A stretch of 64,000 nucleotides of DNA from Euwallacea fornicatus (lineage: Eukaryota > Arthropoda > Insecta > Coleoptera > Curculionidae). Under the pieces are notes generated by a model. That model saw only the letters and a program-made list of their open reading frames with translations, was not told where the DNA came from and did no database searches. A program made the position numbers and the translations under genes. The stretch is from NCBI RefSeq assembly GCF_040115645.1, contig NC_089564.1:1240001-1304000 (forward strand), written 5' to 3'. Numbering within the stretch: position 1 is the first letter of the stretch; every line of letters starts with the position of its first letter. Positions 38,801 to 47,100 of the stretch are shown here, piece by piece.

Positions 38801-39687
38801 AGATCTGAAATGTTGGGCGAAGTCACGCAATGGGTTAAGCCCTGAGGAAGCGACATGGTAAAGTTGCGAAACGTCGGTGGATTTAAATAAGGATTTTCAC
38901 TGACGAGTTCCGAACCTAAACCTGAAAGAAATCGTCAGTTTCTATAAAACATTGGATCGAAGCAACTTCCCAACGAATTAATCATTTTGGAAATTTCTGA
39001 GTCTACTGGGAACTCAGAGATGGGCCTTATTCTTGAATGAAAATACGTCTGCATATGAAAATTCTACATCGTGTGGGAACGAAATAGCAAAACTGCCGAA
39101 CACCGGCAGCTTTTCATAAGGATTTTTAGTGAAATGTGCTTTTCATAGTCCCAAACAGAAAATGTATTGGAACAATACGATTTCACAACAAATCTTCTTT
39201 AACCACTCTTTTACTAACCTGAACTAACCCTACACAAAATTCCAGCCATTATTCTCTCCATTCGCCTTTTTCTTGGAAATTTGTGTTGGAAAAGGAAATA
39301 TAATATTTCTCTTTGTATTGTAGTAAATTTAGGCTTTCTTTAGTTTTCATCTAAATACACCGAAATGGTTTATTCGAACTTTCAGTCGTTATTTTTAAAC
39401 TCGATCTGGGGTTGTTCAATTTCAACCATTGAGGTCTTCAATGCAATAAATTTTAATTAATACAAAGGAAAATTATCAACTATTAATTTAGTACATTTAA
39501 CGAATATAATTTATTTAATTTATAATTTTTTTTTCAGTCAGCCACTTTGCCCGAGAAATACCAACAGGTTATAGTAAACACATTGTACAGAACCCTGTTC
39601 ATAATTAACGTCATTAGATACACTATTTTAGCTGTGGCTGTAGCTATAATCGCTTGTTGTTGTTTACTATTTTTTGTTGTTAAATGA
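14886..39687 (+). CDS. SNMP/CD36-family receptor A (9 exons, 508 aa)
   Basis: CD36-superfamily protein of the sensory-neuron-membrane-protein type: a two-pass plasma-membrane receptor that binds lipids in a large ectodomain, in insects often pheromone or fatty-acid handling. Exons: 14886-15020, 16976-17133, 18136-18283, 23634-23912, 24864-25078, 26040-26236, 36554-36672, 38058-38183, 39538-39687; all GT-AG and in phase. It has an N-terminal membrane anchor (about residues 13-37) and a second one near the C-terminus (about 478-507). Family marks are KPAVKETGPYVY, DYLFDGI, the CYC pair, CLYDGVTDITTC, SFPHLLHADLRY, VSGTPLKLAKKIQFNT and VPLFWIEE. Several NxS/T glycosylation sites occur (NAT, NVT, NNT, NNS, NKT). 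The CYC spacing fits SNMPs better than croquemort/SR-B proteins; the exact SNMP subgroup is not resolved. Introns 3 and 6 contain other genes. The partner copy is receptor B, 4.4 kb downstream. Confidence 0.93.
15021..16975 (+). other. Intron 1 of receptor A
   Basis: A 1.95 kb intron. Short open frames (for example 15281-15562) show no similarity or codon pattern that I recognise. No transposon ends stand out. Confidence 0.5.
17205..17920 (-). mobile_element. TA-flanked DNA transposon relic with ~190-bp terminal inverted repeats (copy 1)
   Basis: The element starts TACAGTGTGTTTCAGAA and ends with the inverted equivalent (TTCTGAAAC-like ... CACTTTGTA), flanked by TA on both sides. The first ~190 bases and the last ~190 bases are imperfect inverted copies; both contain TCTCCCTAA and CTTATGA blocks. 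Between them, the minus strand encodes a transposase fragment with a WPPRSTDL...DLFL.GHVKCLVHETPV block, the usual sequence around the third acidic residue of an IS630/Tc1-mariner-type transposase. It is internally deleted and non-autonomous. It sits in receptor A intron 2 and is a sister of the copy at 20355-21082. Confidence 0.75.
18360..18860 (-). mobile_element. Transposase relic, IS630/Tc1-mariner type
   Basis: Read on the minus strand, the segment near 18800-18730 gives a TWPARSPDLN block, and further on CIEVNGQHFE, the typical C-terminus of this insect transposase group. Frameshifts and stops separate the pieces. The left flank (from about 18372) begins ATCCCAAAAAATATCG and has CAAACTTTAAGAGGT, also found as CAAACTTTAGGAGGT in the element at 61008, so the two share terminal sequence. 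It lies in intron 3 of receptor A. Confidence 0.55.
19408..21819 (-). CDS. Ala/Val/Pro-rich cuticular protein (2 exons, 183 aa)
   Basis: A secreted structural protein of insect cuticle, of the low-complexity alanine/valine/proline class. Exon 1 is 21819-21808 and encodes only MNSS; exon 2 is 19947-19408. The junction is phase 0 and GT-AG. The joined N-terminus, MNSSSFVALFAVLAVASASV, is a good signal peptide; a four-residue first exon is typical of insect cuticular-protein genes. The mature part begins with a non-repetitive segment (about residues 24-65; GPSSRSTVVGPDGSAISS) and then has repeats of APVVAA, AYSAPVV and AAHAAY, ending in SAW. No Rebers-Riddiford chitin-binding domain is visible. 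It is antisense to and wholly within intron 3 of receptor A. Its own 1.86 kb intron contains a transposon relic (20355-21082). A TATA box and initiator lie just upstream. Confidence 0.9.
20355..21082 (+). mobile_element. DNA transposon relic with long terminal inverted repeats (copy 2)
   Basis: Sister of the element at 17205-17920: the first ~230 bp are clearly alignable (TTTCAG, TGTCTCCCTAAG, CTTATGATGCTTTAA) and the last ~180 bp are the inverted form. Inside, the plus strand encodes WPSSPPDLTPSDSFLWGH followed by L, then VYETSVENR, the same transposase block as copy 1. It is broken by stops. It lies in the intron of the cuticular-protein gene. Its right arm carries a chance match to a tRNA B-box. 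Confidence 0.7.
21852..21887 (-). promoter_or_regulatory. TATA box plus initiator of the cuticular-protein gene
   Basis: On the minus strand TATAAA occupies 21887-21882 and TCAGTT occupies 21857-21852. The initiator A lies about 32 nt after the start of the TATA box, the spacing expected for a focused insect core promoter. This predicts transcription starting near 21855 and a 5' leader of about 36 nt before the ATG at 21819. Confidence 0.7.
21890..23633 (+). other. Rest of receptor A intron 3
   Basis: Apart from the minisatellite at 22632-22729 nothing was recognised. CACCCTGTA at 23591-23599, just before exon 4, looks like one end of a small transposon. Confidence 0.4.
22632..22729. repeat. 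Minisatellite with GGTAACAACACAC units
   Basis: About six tandem copies of a 13-17 bp unit (GGTAACAACACAC with or without TTG spacers). A Cys/Tyr-rich minus-strand open frame over it is only a translation of the repeat. Confidence 0.8.
25079..26039 (+). other. Intron 5 of receptor A
   Basis: A 0.96 kb intron. It has overlapping short open frames on both strands (around 25330-25600) without recognisable similarity. Nothing else was seen. Confidence 0.4.
27345..27710. repeat. Hairpin-forming inverted repeat element (MITE-like)
   Basis: The arm at 27345-27490 is repeated in inverted orientation at 27580-27710. Blocks such as GTAACCCTGAACATTTTAAA and its complement face each other around a short AT-rich loop. 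A transposon-end-like ACAGGGTGATC precedes it at 27323. No coding capacity. It lies in receptor A intron 6 upstream of the lysozyme gene. Confidence 0.7.
28215..35279 (+). CDS. c-type lysozyme with ~465-residue C-terminal extension (2 exons, 606 aa)
   Basis: Secreted muramidase of the c-type (GH22) family. Exon 1 is 28215-28441 and exon 2 is 33686-35279; the 5.2 kb intron splits the Trp codon of the YWC motif, and the phase fits. The start at 28215 gives a 19-residue signal peptide ending before KVYERC; an in-frame ATG at 28182 is less likely. All eight lysozyme cysteines are present (residues 25 to 141), as are catalytic Glu51 (HESNYNT) and Asp65 (SGDHGLFQIS); the loop between them is about four residues shorter than in vertebrate lysozyme. 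After Cys141 the frame stays open for 465 codons: an acidic part, then Ser/Thr/Asn-rich sequence, then a Pro/Arg-rich block (about 461-545; RPSRPPGERP, RPFPHRRPFYRP), then a charged tail ending VRTSV. The gene lies within intron 6 of receptor A, on the same strand. Confidence 0.88.
29310..30100. repeat. Large foldback element with ~220-bp inverted arms
   Basis: The left arm at 29310-29530 matches the inverse complement of 29860-30100. Shared blocks include TGTCCTTTTT.GTTATAAAAATT, AAGTGGTCCAT/AGGTAGTCCAT and ATTTCTTAAC-like sequence. The 330-bp centre is AT-rich with no coding potential. CACAGGGTGTTAAAG at 29293 may be one element end. It sits in the lysozyme intron. Confidence 0.65.
30110..32700 (+). 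other. Middle of the lysozyme intron
   Basis: AT-rich sequence with no gene recognised. Two related ~70-bp stretches near 32285-32380 and 32460-32550 (AGTCATCTT.GAGA, GTCGAGCTGA, GAAGAAATTTG) form an imperfect direct repeat. Confidence 0.4.
32760..33300 (-). mobile_element. Transposase relic, IS630/Tc1-mariner type
   Basis: On the minus strand, 32995-32935 reads GPARSPDLTPLDFFL followed by a stop where Trp is expected, then GYLKNMIYAV. Further on are a VREL block and a VENRELHFERFL C-terminus. It is the same transposase group as the relics in introns 2 and 3 of receptor A but a diverged copy. It sits about 400 bp before lysozyme exon 2. Confidence 0.65.
35308..35313 (+). terminator. Probable poly(A) signal of the lysozyme gene
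   Basis: ATTAAA, the commonest variant signal, 29 bp after the stop codon. The next 70 bp lead into an inverted-repeat element. Confidence 0.45.
35345..35870. repeat. Inverted-repeat element downstream of the lysozyme gene
   Basis: The arms at about 35460-35600 and 35745-35865 are inverted copies (CAGTTCAAGTGG / CCACTTGAACTG; GTGGGCGGAGTTA / TAACTCCGCCCAC). The outer left part from 35345 is repeated, inverted, at 48290-48560. No open frame of note. Probably a non-autonomous DNA element. Confidence 0.65.
37087..37410 (-). CDS. Hypothetical 107-residue open frame
   Basis: It has a true ATG, is less AT-rich than its surroundings and is rich in Lys, Arg and Glu, with ordinary-looking composition. 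I do not recognise the protein. It is antisense within intron 7 of receptor A. No promoter or poly(A) signal was identified, and it could be a fragment of a mobile element. It is listed only because it is longer and better composed than the chance frames around it. Confidence 0.2.
   Translation of the reverse strand: MFDLSSKPTGQLFTKNFPKANFQEPGASFVKEVTYRHINTKKSGETSSPSSNLNITFRLIPKVLRKFRTRKVEDEAKEDLVKQDARVTAGVAPRQKPSQAERTFCTF
38220..39130. repeat. Cluster of related CTGANGA...GAAACGT repeats (possible Penelope-like element ends)
   Basis: Related units occur on the minus strand near 38330-38280 and 38600-38560 and on the plus strand near 38835-38915 and 39080-39140. The best two share CCTGAGGA, CGAAACGT and AAGGATTTT in the same order. 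The unit at 38842-38871 has CTGAGGA, a 5-bp stem (GCGAC with GTTGC) and GAAA, resembling the core of a hammerhead ribozyme, which is known from Penelope-like elements. No reverse transcriptase is visible here. The cluster lies in intron 8 of receptor A. Confidence 0.45.
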
Positions 39688-39735
39688 ATTTATCATATTT
39701 TAGTGTTAGGCGAGAGTTCTTGAAATTTTGTCGCT

Positions 39736-39741
39736 AATAAA
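39736..39741 (+). terminator. Poly(A) signal of receptor A
   Basis: AATAAA, 49 bp after the receptor A stop codon. Confidence 0.65.
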
Positions 39742-42399
39742 GAATTGTTAAATCATCCATGCGCTCTTTTACTAATGCATTATCAAAAGAGTCTACCGCA
39801 CCACAAACCTTCATTTGAACGGCACATTTATTTCCTCAGACAAATAATATAATTTTGGAAGTTTTAGTGTTGAACCATAAATACTTCACAAGTTATCAAA
39901 TTTGTGTTCCAGTCTTCGACCTGCGGGGACCGCCCTCCTGTCTCAACAATACCATTTTATTCGCATCCACGTATCAATAAAAATAAAAGGAAAAATATGC
40001 CTTTATTACTGTACTTGTTTCGTTAGATGTTGCATAACGTAAATAAATCGTTAATTTAAAAGTGTGTCGAAGCAAATTTTAACAAGACGCGGTTGAGACT
40101 GAATATGGAGTTGGACTTTTCCTAGATACATCCCGCAAATTATGCGTAAAGTTAAACAGGAAATCCAAGAGAATTTGTTGCATTTTTATATGTCAGCGGA
40201 CTACAATATCCAAATGGATAGAAAATATTCAGTTTGGAAAGTGATGGACCCAAATCGAACAATTTTCACTTAAGCAGAACGTCAGAAATAACATCATTAT
40301 GTACACAGTTGTAAATAATAATACATTATACACCAAGGTGCGAAATGCGTTATGACCCGAACATCAAGCTTAAAGCAGTGCTTAGATCATACAGGACGTG
40401 CCGAATTTAATTCTATTTCTACCACGATTTTGTCTATACCTATTTCGACTAAAAATGTCTTTCGTCAACTTCGCGTTGAATGAAAATAACTGTGAGAATA
40501 ATTAGTAAAAAACACTCTCTTTTTATTTATATTTCGTATTTTATTAACAAAATAATTTAACATTTTAGTATTATTAACTTAACAAACTTTCAGTCTCGGT
40601 ATATTAAAATTTAGTTTCCGTTATAAAATTCCGAGCCTTCATCAATCTGAGATGATTTTTCACTTTTTATTTAAATTATTTATTTATTTGTTTCCCGATA
40701 CCTCCTTAATTCTCAAACAATAAATAGAATTAGAGACACACGTATTTAATACATAAATATATTTAGAAATATATAAAAAATAAGAATAATTACCAATATT
40801 GTAAATAATTTTACTTTTCATATACGTACCTGAGATGGCGATTTCCATTGCAACTTTGCAACACTGTATATTTAAATTAAAATTACTGTAAAGTAAATAT
40901 CAGACCTCCAAAACTGTGTTGTGCAAGCATTTTAAGGACTCATCACTTCAATGGTCTGTAATAAAATGCAATATTGCAAGCAATAACGGAATATAAAAAT
41001 TATGCCGGGGATTACCCTATTTTCTATTACAACCGAAATGAAGATACCCTAATTTAAATAGTTGTGATATTAAGTGAAAAATAAGTTAAAATTGGGCAAT
41101 GTAAAATCGATAGGGTACGAAAATGATAGAAATACGTATACCATGTACTATATATATCCCGGATGAGCTAGAGGAAAATGATACCGTTAAATAAATCTGA
41201 CCATTATTATGCTGAAAGTCAAACCATTAATGAGGAAGATAAATGAAAGAGAGAAACGATTATTAAAGTTATAAATTAATTTCAAATTAAGTTTTTAAAA
41301 GGTGTCTTTTGCTGCCTCTGGTAAAAGTAGTCTGTGGATCTGAGAGATCACAACTACTTTACAACCGCGGTGTATTTTCCATTACCGAATTTAACAGGAT
41401 TTTATAAAATTGTAATGAACTTGCCTAAAATGAGCATAAATTGAAACCAAAACACAAAAGGGCAATGTGTCTTGTATCATAATATCAAGGGCGATCAAAT
41501 TATTTGGAATTATTTCCAAGGCAACCATAATAAATGATGAATCGATATGACGATAACTTTGTAACCGATTAGCTTCCTAAATAGATAATGAGCCAAATAT
41601 GTGTCATTATCAACCCATTATTCAACTGCTTTGGGAAAAAAACGTTAGGAGGTAATAAAACGTCGTTCAACCCACACAGTAATGCAGTCTTTTACATCTA
41701 GTACTAGAAAAAACTATTATTTAGGTTGGGTACAATATCAGGCATTTAACTAACAATTAAAATATCTAAGTCAGAAACAACAAAATCTACAAAACAATGA
41801 TGAAAATATTCAGTTTTAAGGGCGACGCAAGAATAACATTTTTACGGATTGGTTCATTAATACACATACAACTATACTTAATATTAATTAATGATTAATA
41901 ATCAGCAATATAATATTTAGTTGGTGCCACAGTCGAATTACTCGAATAACGTTCTCGACCAGAGATTGGGCGCTTCGCAGTAAAAATGAAGATTTAATCA
42001 ATTTCTACTTAAAGATGAAATATTTACGATAAAGACACCGATACGAGATCTTCACTGCGTTTCCAGGACACAAAGAGACATGCTGTCCTGCTCTTTAATG
42101 AATAATTCCCGTTTGCCCAAGAAACACATTACGTGAACGTGTCCATTACGGCCGCAGGCGTGTTCGTGCCGTAATAACGAGTATAAAAAAATTTATATCA
42201 CACGCATTTATTTATGCACCTGTTCCTAATGGAATCGTCTACCTTTGATAACCTAAGCAATTACGAGTGTTTTGAATTGATAATGTGTTATTGATGATAT
42301 CCGTCATCATATCTCATTGTATCGACAGACCCAGTGATAACATATAATAAACGTTTTAAATTCCAATAATTTTATTTTATCCTTTGCTTGTCCATCTTC
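39742..42399. other. Intergenic region between the two receptor genes
   Basis: 2.6 kb of very AT-rich sequence. No gene, RNA or transposon was recognised. Confidence 0.5.
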
Positions 42400-43470
42400 A
42401 GCAATTTCGAGAGCCTAAATTTACAAGGACATGCTGGGGCGCAAACTGAGAGAAAGCCATTGCGGATGATCTCACCCTGTTGATTGGGGCCAACGAGATC
42501 ACACTTTTAGAGGAAATGACAGAGCACGTTACCGGCACGATCGTACAGAAACTAAGAGAGATGTGTTTAAAAGTCACAGGAGCCAAGACTGAAATGAATC
42601 TGCGTGTAAGAAAACGAAACATAATGGTAATTTGACCTCCCCCCCCCCCCTAAAGGGAAATCCTCCTCAAAATGGGGGGGAGGGGGAGTGCAAGGAATAT
42701 GAGAATGCATCTGGATAAGGATCTAAGAATAGATACGTTTACTAGGAAAACAGTAGGAAAAGCACATGGAATGGTCAACACATTGAGGTGTATCATGAGG
42801 AGTACCAGAGGCCCTACTGCAGGAAAAAGAGTAGTCATTGTTAGTGTGGTCACGTCGACGCTTCTGTGCGGAGTACTAACATGACCATGTGAGACCTCTC
42901 AAAGCCAGATCAACTACACTTTCAGGAGGCTGATGTATGGATTGTTTCCACAGAGAGATTGAAAGTGGTAGTGAGTGTCATTCCACTTAACCTGGTCGCG
43001 GGTGAGAGGTGTAAAGTCTATGTGGATGACAGATAAGAGAGGAAGCTCTTCACAGAGTGGATACTCAAGACTTAGGAGCACCGGCGGCAGACTAGACTGC
43101 GACAATCATAGCTCCAATCGACGGGTGAATTGATGGAATGCGGGCGAAGTAGAATATCGCCTGGTGCAGGCGATCTCCAGACACGAAGTGTTTGACTCCC
43201 ATTCATGGAAGACAGGCCGAAGCGAGGATGAGAGATGTTGGTTTTGTGGTCACAGAGGTGATCCGGTATTTCGACGTAGGAAATTCACCTCTCTTCGGGA
43301 GGAGGTTGAAGGAACGGTCGGGGAGGGAGTCGTGACGGGGAATATCGCCTGTCTGCTGCTGAGGAATAAGAATGATAGCTGGGGATAGTTGTAGTGAGAA
43401 TGTTGAGGAAAACCGTGTGAACGCAGTAAATTGAGGCGAGAAGTAGAAAAAAGAGAGCACGAAAACATGC
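42400..43470 (+). mobile_element. R1-clade non-LTR retrotransposon fragment (degenerate)
   Basis: Plus-strand pieces in shifting frames follow the order of an R1-type reverse transcriptase C-terminal half. IADDLTLLIG is the (Y)ADD catalytic box with Tyr changed to Ile. LDKDLRIDTFTRKTVGKAHG, then RGPTAGKRVVIVSVVTSTLL, then RRLMYGLF follow. Last comes a CWFCGHRGD zinc-finger-like motif with FTSLREEVEG. The 5' part is missing and there are frameshifts and stops, so it is dead. The GC-richer composition and a C-run at 42644-42653 contrast with the AT-rich surroundings. It lies upstream of receptor B. Confidence 0.8.
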
Positions 43471-44109
43471 CGAGAACATGAACGTATTACGAAGAAACGT
43501 CGAAGACAGCAAATGGACCACCCCTATGTATAAAGTAATGCTTCCTTGCTGTTCTGGGGGCCTCAGGTCGAAAAGAGTATAAAGGGTGTTTTAGTGAGTA
43601 TCGCACAAGATTATCGACAAATTCCACATCTCCAAGTCCCAGTATATCATGCCAACCACGGCCAGAGCTGCTTAAACATGCGTTTTTCCCCTCAAGTTAC
43701 GTTCACAACTATGTTGCTACAGAATGTAATACAAAACGGTAGCATTTCCTGTCAAAAAGATACAGAATATCTGCTCCAAATAAGCGATTGCTACATCGAC
43801 TTGTGAAACAAAGACGTTCCACCTATAATCCATTGATCTGAAAGAGGCTATCAACTCCTAGATAACCTAATCCTTATCTTAAAAATAATTGTGGCCCCTT
43901 CAAGTAGCAAGTGAATAAACAATATAGATAATTAATATTACACCTGTTTTCCATATTTTACAGATCAATGTGTGAGATGTGAACAGTGCGAGATTTAAAA
44001 AAATATGCAGGACTAAACTCAAACCAGCACGACCATAATCTATTTTAGTCTCAGCGCAACCATCGGGGTGAATTCGATATTGTATTTGAAAAGATATTAA
44101 AAGTGCAAC
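43471..44109. other. Upstream region of receptor B
   Basis: 640 bp between the R1 fragment and the receptor B start codon. It presumably contains the promoter, but no TATA box or other element could be assigned. Confidence 0.35.
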
Positions 44110-47100
44110 ATGAATTTGTGTTCAATGAAAATGTTGTACCTGTGGACTGTCCTTACAGGGCTGTTGATGGGTGGATCGTTCTTTTTGGCCTTTTGGGGAA
44201 TTCCCCGGATTATTAAGTCGCAAGTGCACAAGGTACATAGAAATCTGTTGGACTTCTTGAAAATTCGCAGATTTTTCGGGTTTTCGAATTTTAATCGTTT
44301 TCAAATATTTATTGTGCGGTTGGATCGACTCACGGTAGCAGAATTGCATTCCAGTGTATTCTCAAACTTAACTAATGCCCTTGTTCTCATGCGGGATCTT
44401 TCCGACTTAAAAGCAACACTGAAATTTACCTCTCTGTTACAAGGGTGTTTCCGAAAGTTCGGGTAATATCTCGTGAGTGAAAAGTTCTAGTCAAAATATT
44501 ATACCTGTGGTTATGAATTGTTTTGCAAAAACTTAGCTTTACGGACGCAGAACTCTTCAAAGTTTAATAGCAAAGATGCCATTTACTAAATAACTTTTCT
44601 TCCAGTTTATGGAATTCAGCTAATTTTGAGTAACTCATGTATCATACCAGGCTCAATAAGATAGGGCCTTATACTTCTATCTGAATCTTCAGGAAGGTGG
44701 AGGGAAAGCTTTCCTCAATTTCTTTGCCACTAGATTTTTAAGGTCTTTGGTTTTTTATCGTTATATAGCTCATTAGATTTCCGACCTAAATGGGAAAAAG
44801 AAAGATATCTTTCGTTGATGTACGTAAACCGAACCATTTTCCAGAAAAACACTTTTGGCCATTTGGTCAAAGAGCGCACTTTATAAAAGTTATGGAATTT
44901 TGTGAGTATTTTCCTCTATCACTTATATACGAGAACAAACAATATCTTTGTGTTAAAACTGTCAAAAACGTATTTACTACTTTGAAATTAGTTCATGAAA
45001 TTCCATTGACTGAAGAAAAGTTATTCAGAAAATGCCATTTCCACTATCAAATTTTAAAGAGCTTTATTACCATAAAAGTAAGTTTTTAGGTCCGATTTAT
45101 AAGTACAATTTATTGACAAGAACTTTTCACTCCCGGAATACTGCTCGCATTTTTGGAAACATCCTGTATAGTCTCGGAAGGTGTCCTGTAAAGTGTAGCC
45201 ACTCAAGCTTTATCAAATACTTCAAACTTTATAATGAATTTGATATTGAAAACAAATGGGCCTTATATTACGGAAGTAGCAGATCTCTGATCTGAGGAAT
45301 CCGGCATGTAGATAAAGATAATGCGGTTGATTTAAGGCAGTTGAATAGCAAAAGTTATAACTGAAAACATGAATTATCTGTAGCATTTTTCGAGAAAATG
45401 AGGGTGATCACCTTTGCATTACTGCTCGCCTAGAACGACTGACTAAAATCGGTCAAGCTTGTAGTAAATGGTTCAACGGTTCCCATGGAAGGTACGTAAC
45501 ATTCCAAAAGGCTCCTTCAGTCATCAGGTCTGGTAGAGGTATTAAAATGCAAAGGGTGTGCAATTTGTAACACGGAAAGGTAGGAGGGTGAATAATTTTA
45601 CAGGGTGAATCAAGTATATGACAAGACGAACCTGATCGCAATGCTGTACAAGGTTACGGCCGATTTTAGTTGATAGTTAATTTGTTTTTGGTGATTCGAT
45701 TAAACTATTAAATAACATAAACATATTTCCACAGTAACGAAGCAAAAGCAGAGATCTATTAAACATTTTGCGATATTGTTGCGAAGGCCAGTTGATTAGT
45801 TTAGGATTTCCTGAAATCTAAAGAGAAGCGAGTGAAATGTAAAAATAAAGGTATTCCCATAATTATAGGAGAATTTGCACAACTCGGCAACACCATACTG
45901 GAGGTTGTTGCAAACCCCTCTCTCTAATTCGAGGTATCAACCCTCTGGATTTGAAATGACGGAGATTCCCGTCTAACTGCAGGTATTTTACATGTTGCAT
46001 ATGGGTATTTAAGAGGACTACCCGGTGGAAGTTTACGAGAACTTTATAAACAACTAAGCATATTCGAGGTTGTTCTGTAATTACTTCGTGGTTGAAGCTG
46101 GTACCAATGATATGCAGGGTGATTCATATGTCAATGGAAAATGTTGTTTGTATGCGCTTCAAAGGCCTCAAAACAAGTCGATCTTTCATCAGACTTTCTA
46201 TTCCGATGTCAACGGTAAAAACACCCTGTATTTCTATCTAATATCGGTTTTTTCATCATTTTTAATGAAAACGTGCGCACTTACATGAAATGGATGTTGA
46301 GTCCTAATTCGAAGGCTCTGGAAACGTTGAATTCTAGAGTTCGTTTCGCGTATTCAAAATTCCAAGAAGAATCGAAAATGCTCCCTGTATCGTTACTTCT
46401 TTCTTTCAATGCCACGATTAGTTTTCAACTGTAAATAAATACGTTATCTAACTAAAACTTTTTTTCTTTTAGAACACACAACTCGTCAACGGCACAGAAC
46501 AATGGGATCGATTCGTTGAACTACCATTCCCAATCAACTTCACTATACGACTCTTCCAAGTGAATAACAAGAATGATGTTATATCCAAGGGAGCATTGCC
46601 GAACTTGACTGAATCCCACCCCTATACATACAAGTAAGATTTTAACACCTTTAAATAGGAGTAAAAAAAAAAAATGTTTACCCTTAGGCTCACTTTGAAG
46701 AAACAAAATTTAGTCTTTAATGATTTCGATGAAGACAGTGTCACTTACACAAGAGTAAACTCTGTTGAGTTTGACCATTCTGGACCTGGAAAGGAAACCG
46801 ACAAAGTCACCATAGTCAATCCCCTTCTTATGGTAAGTCATTGCAGCTAGTCAACCTGTTCCTGAACATTTCTGGATAAATAAGTGATTTATTGGTTGCT
46901 TTCGTTCACAGTCAGCTCTGCAGATTGTCAGCAGTATTGAACGATTGCCTTTGGCTGGTTGTTTAGACAAAATATTAGGTCCATCTAAAATGAACGAGCT
47001 GTTCATTACCAAGACGGTACAAGAACTTTTGTTTGACGGAATTCCATTCGCATTCAAGAATACATCGAACATGGGATATGCTTGCGAGATAGTCAGGCAG

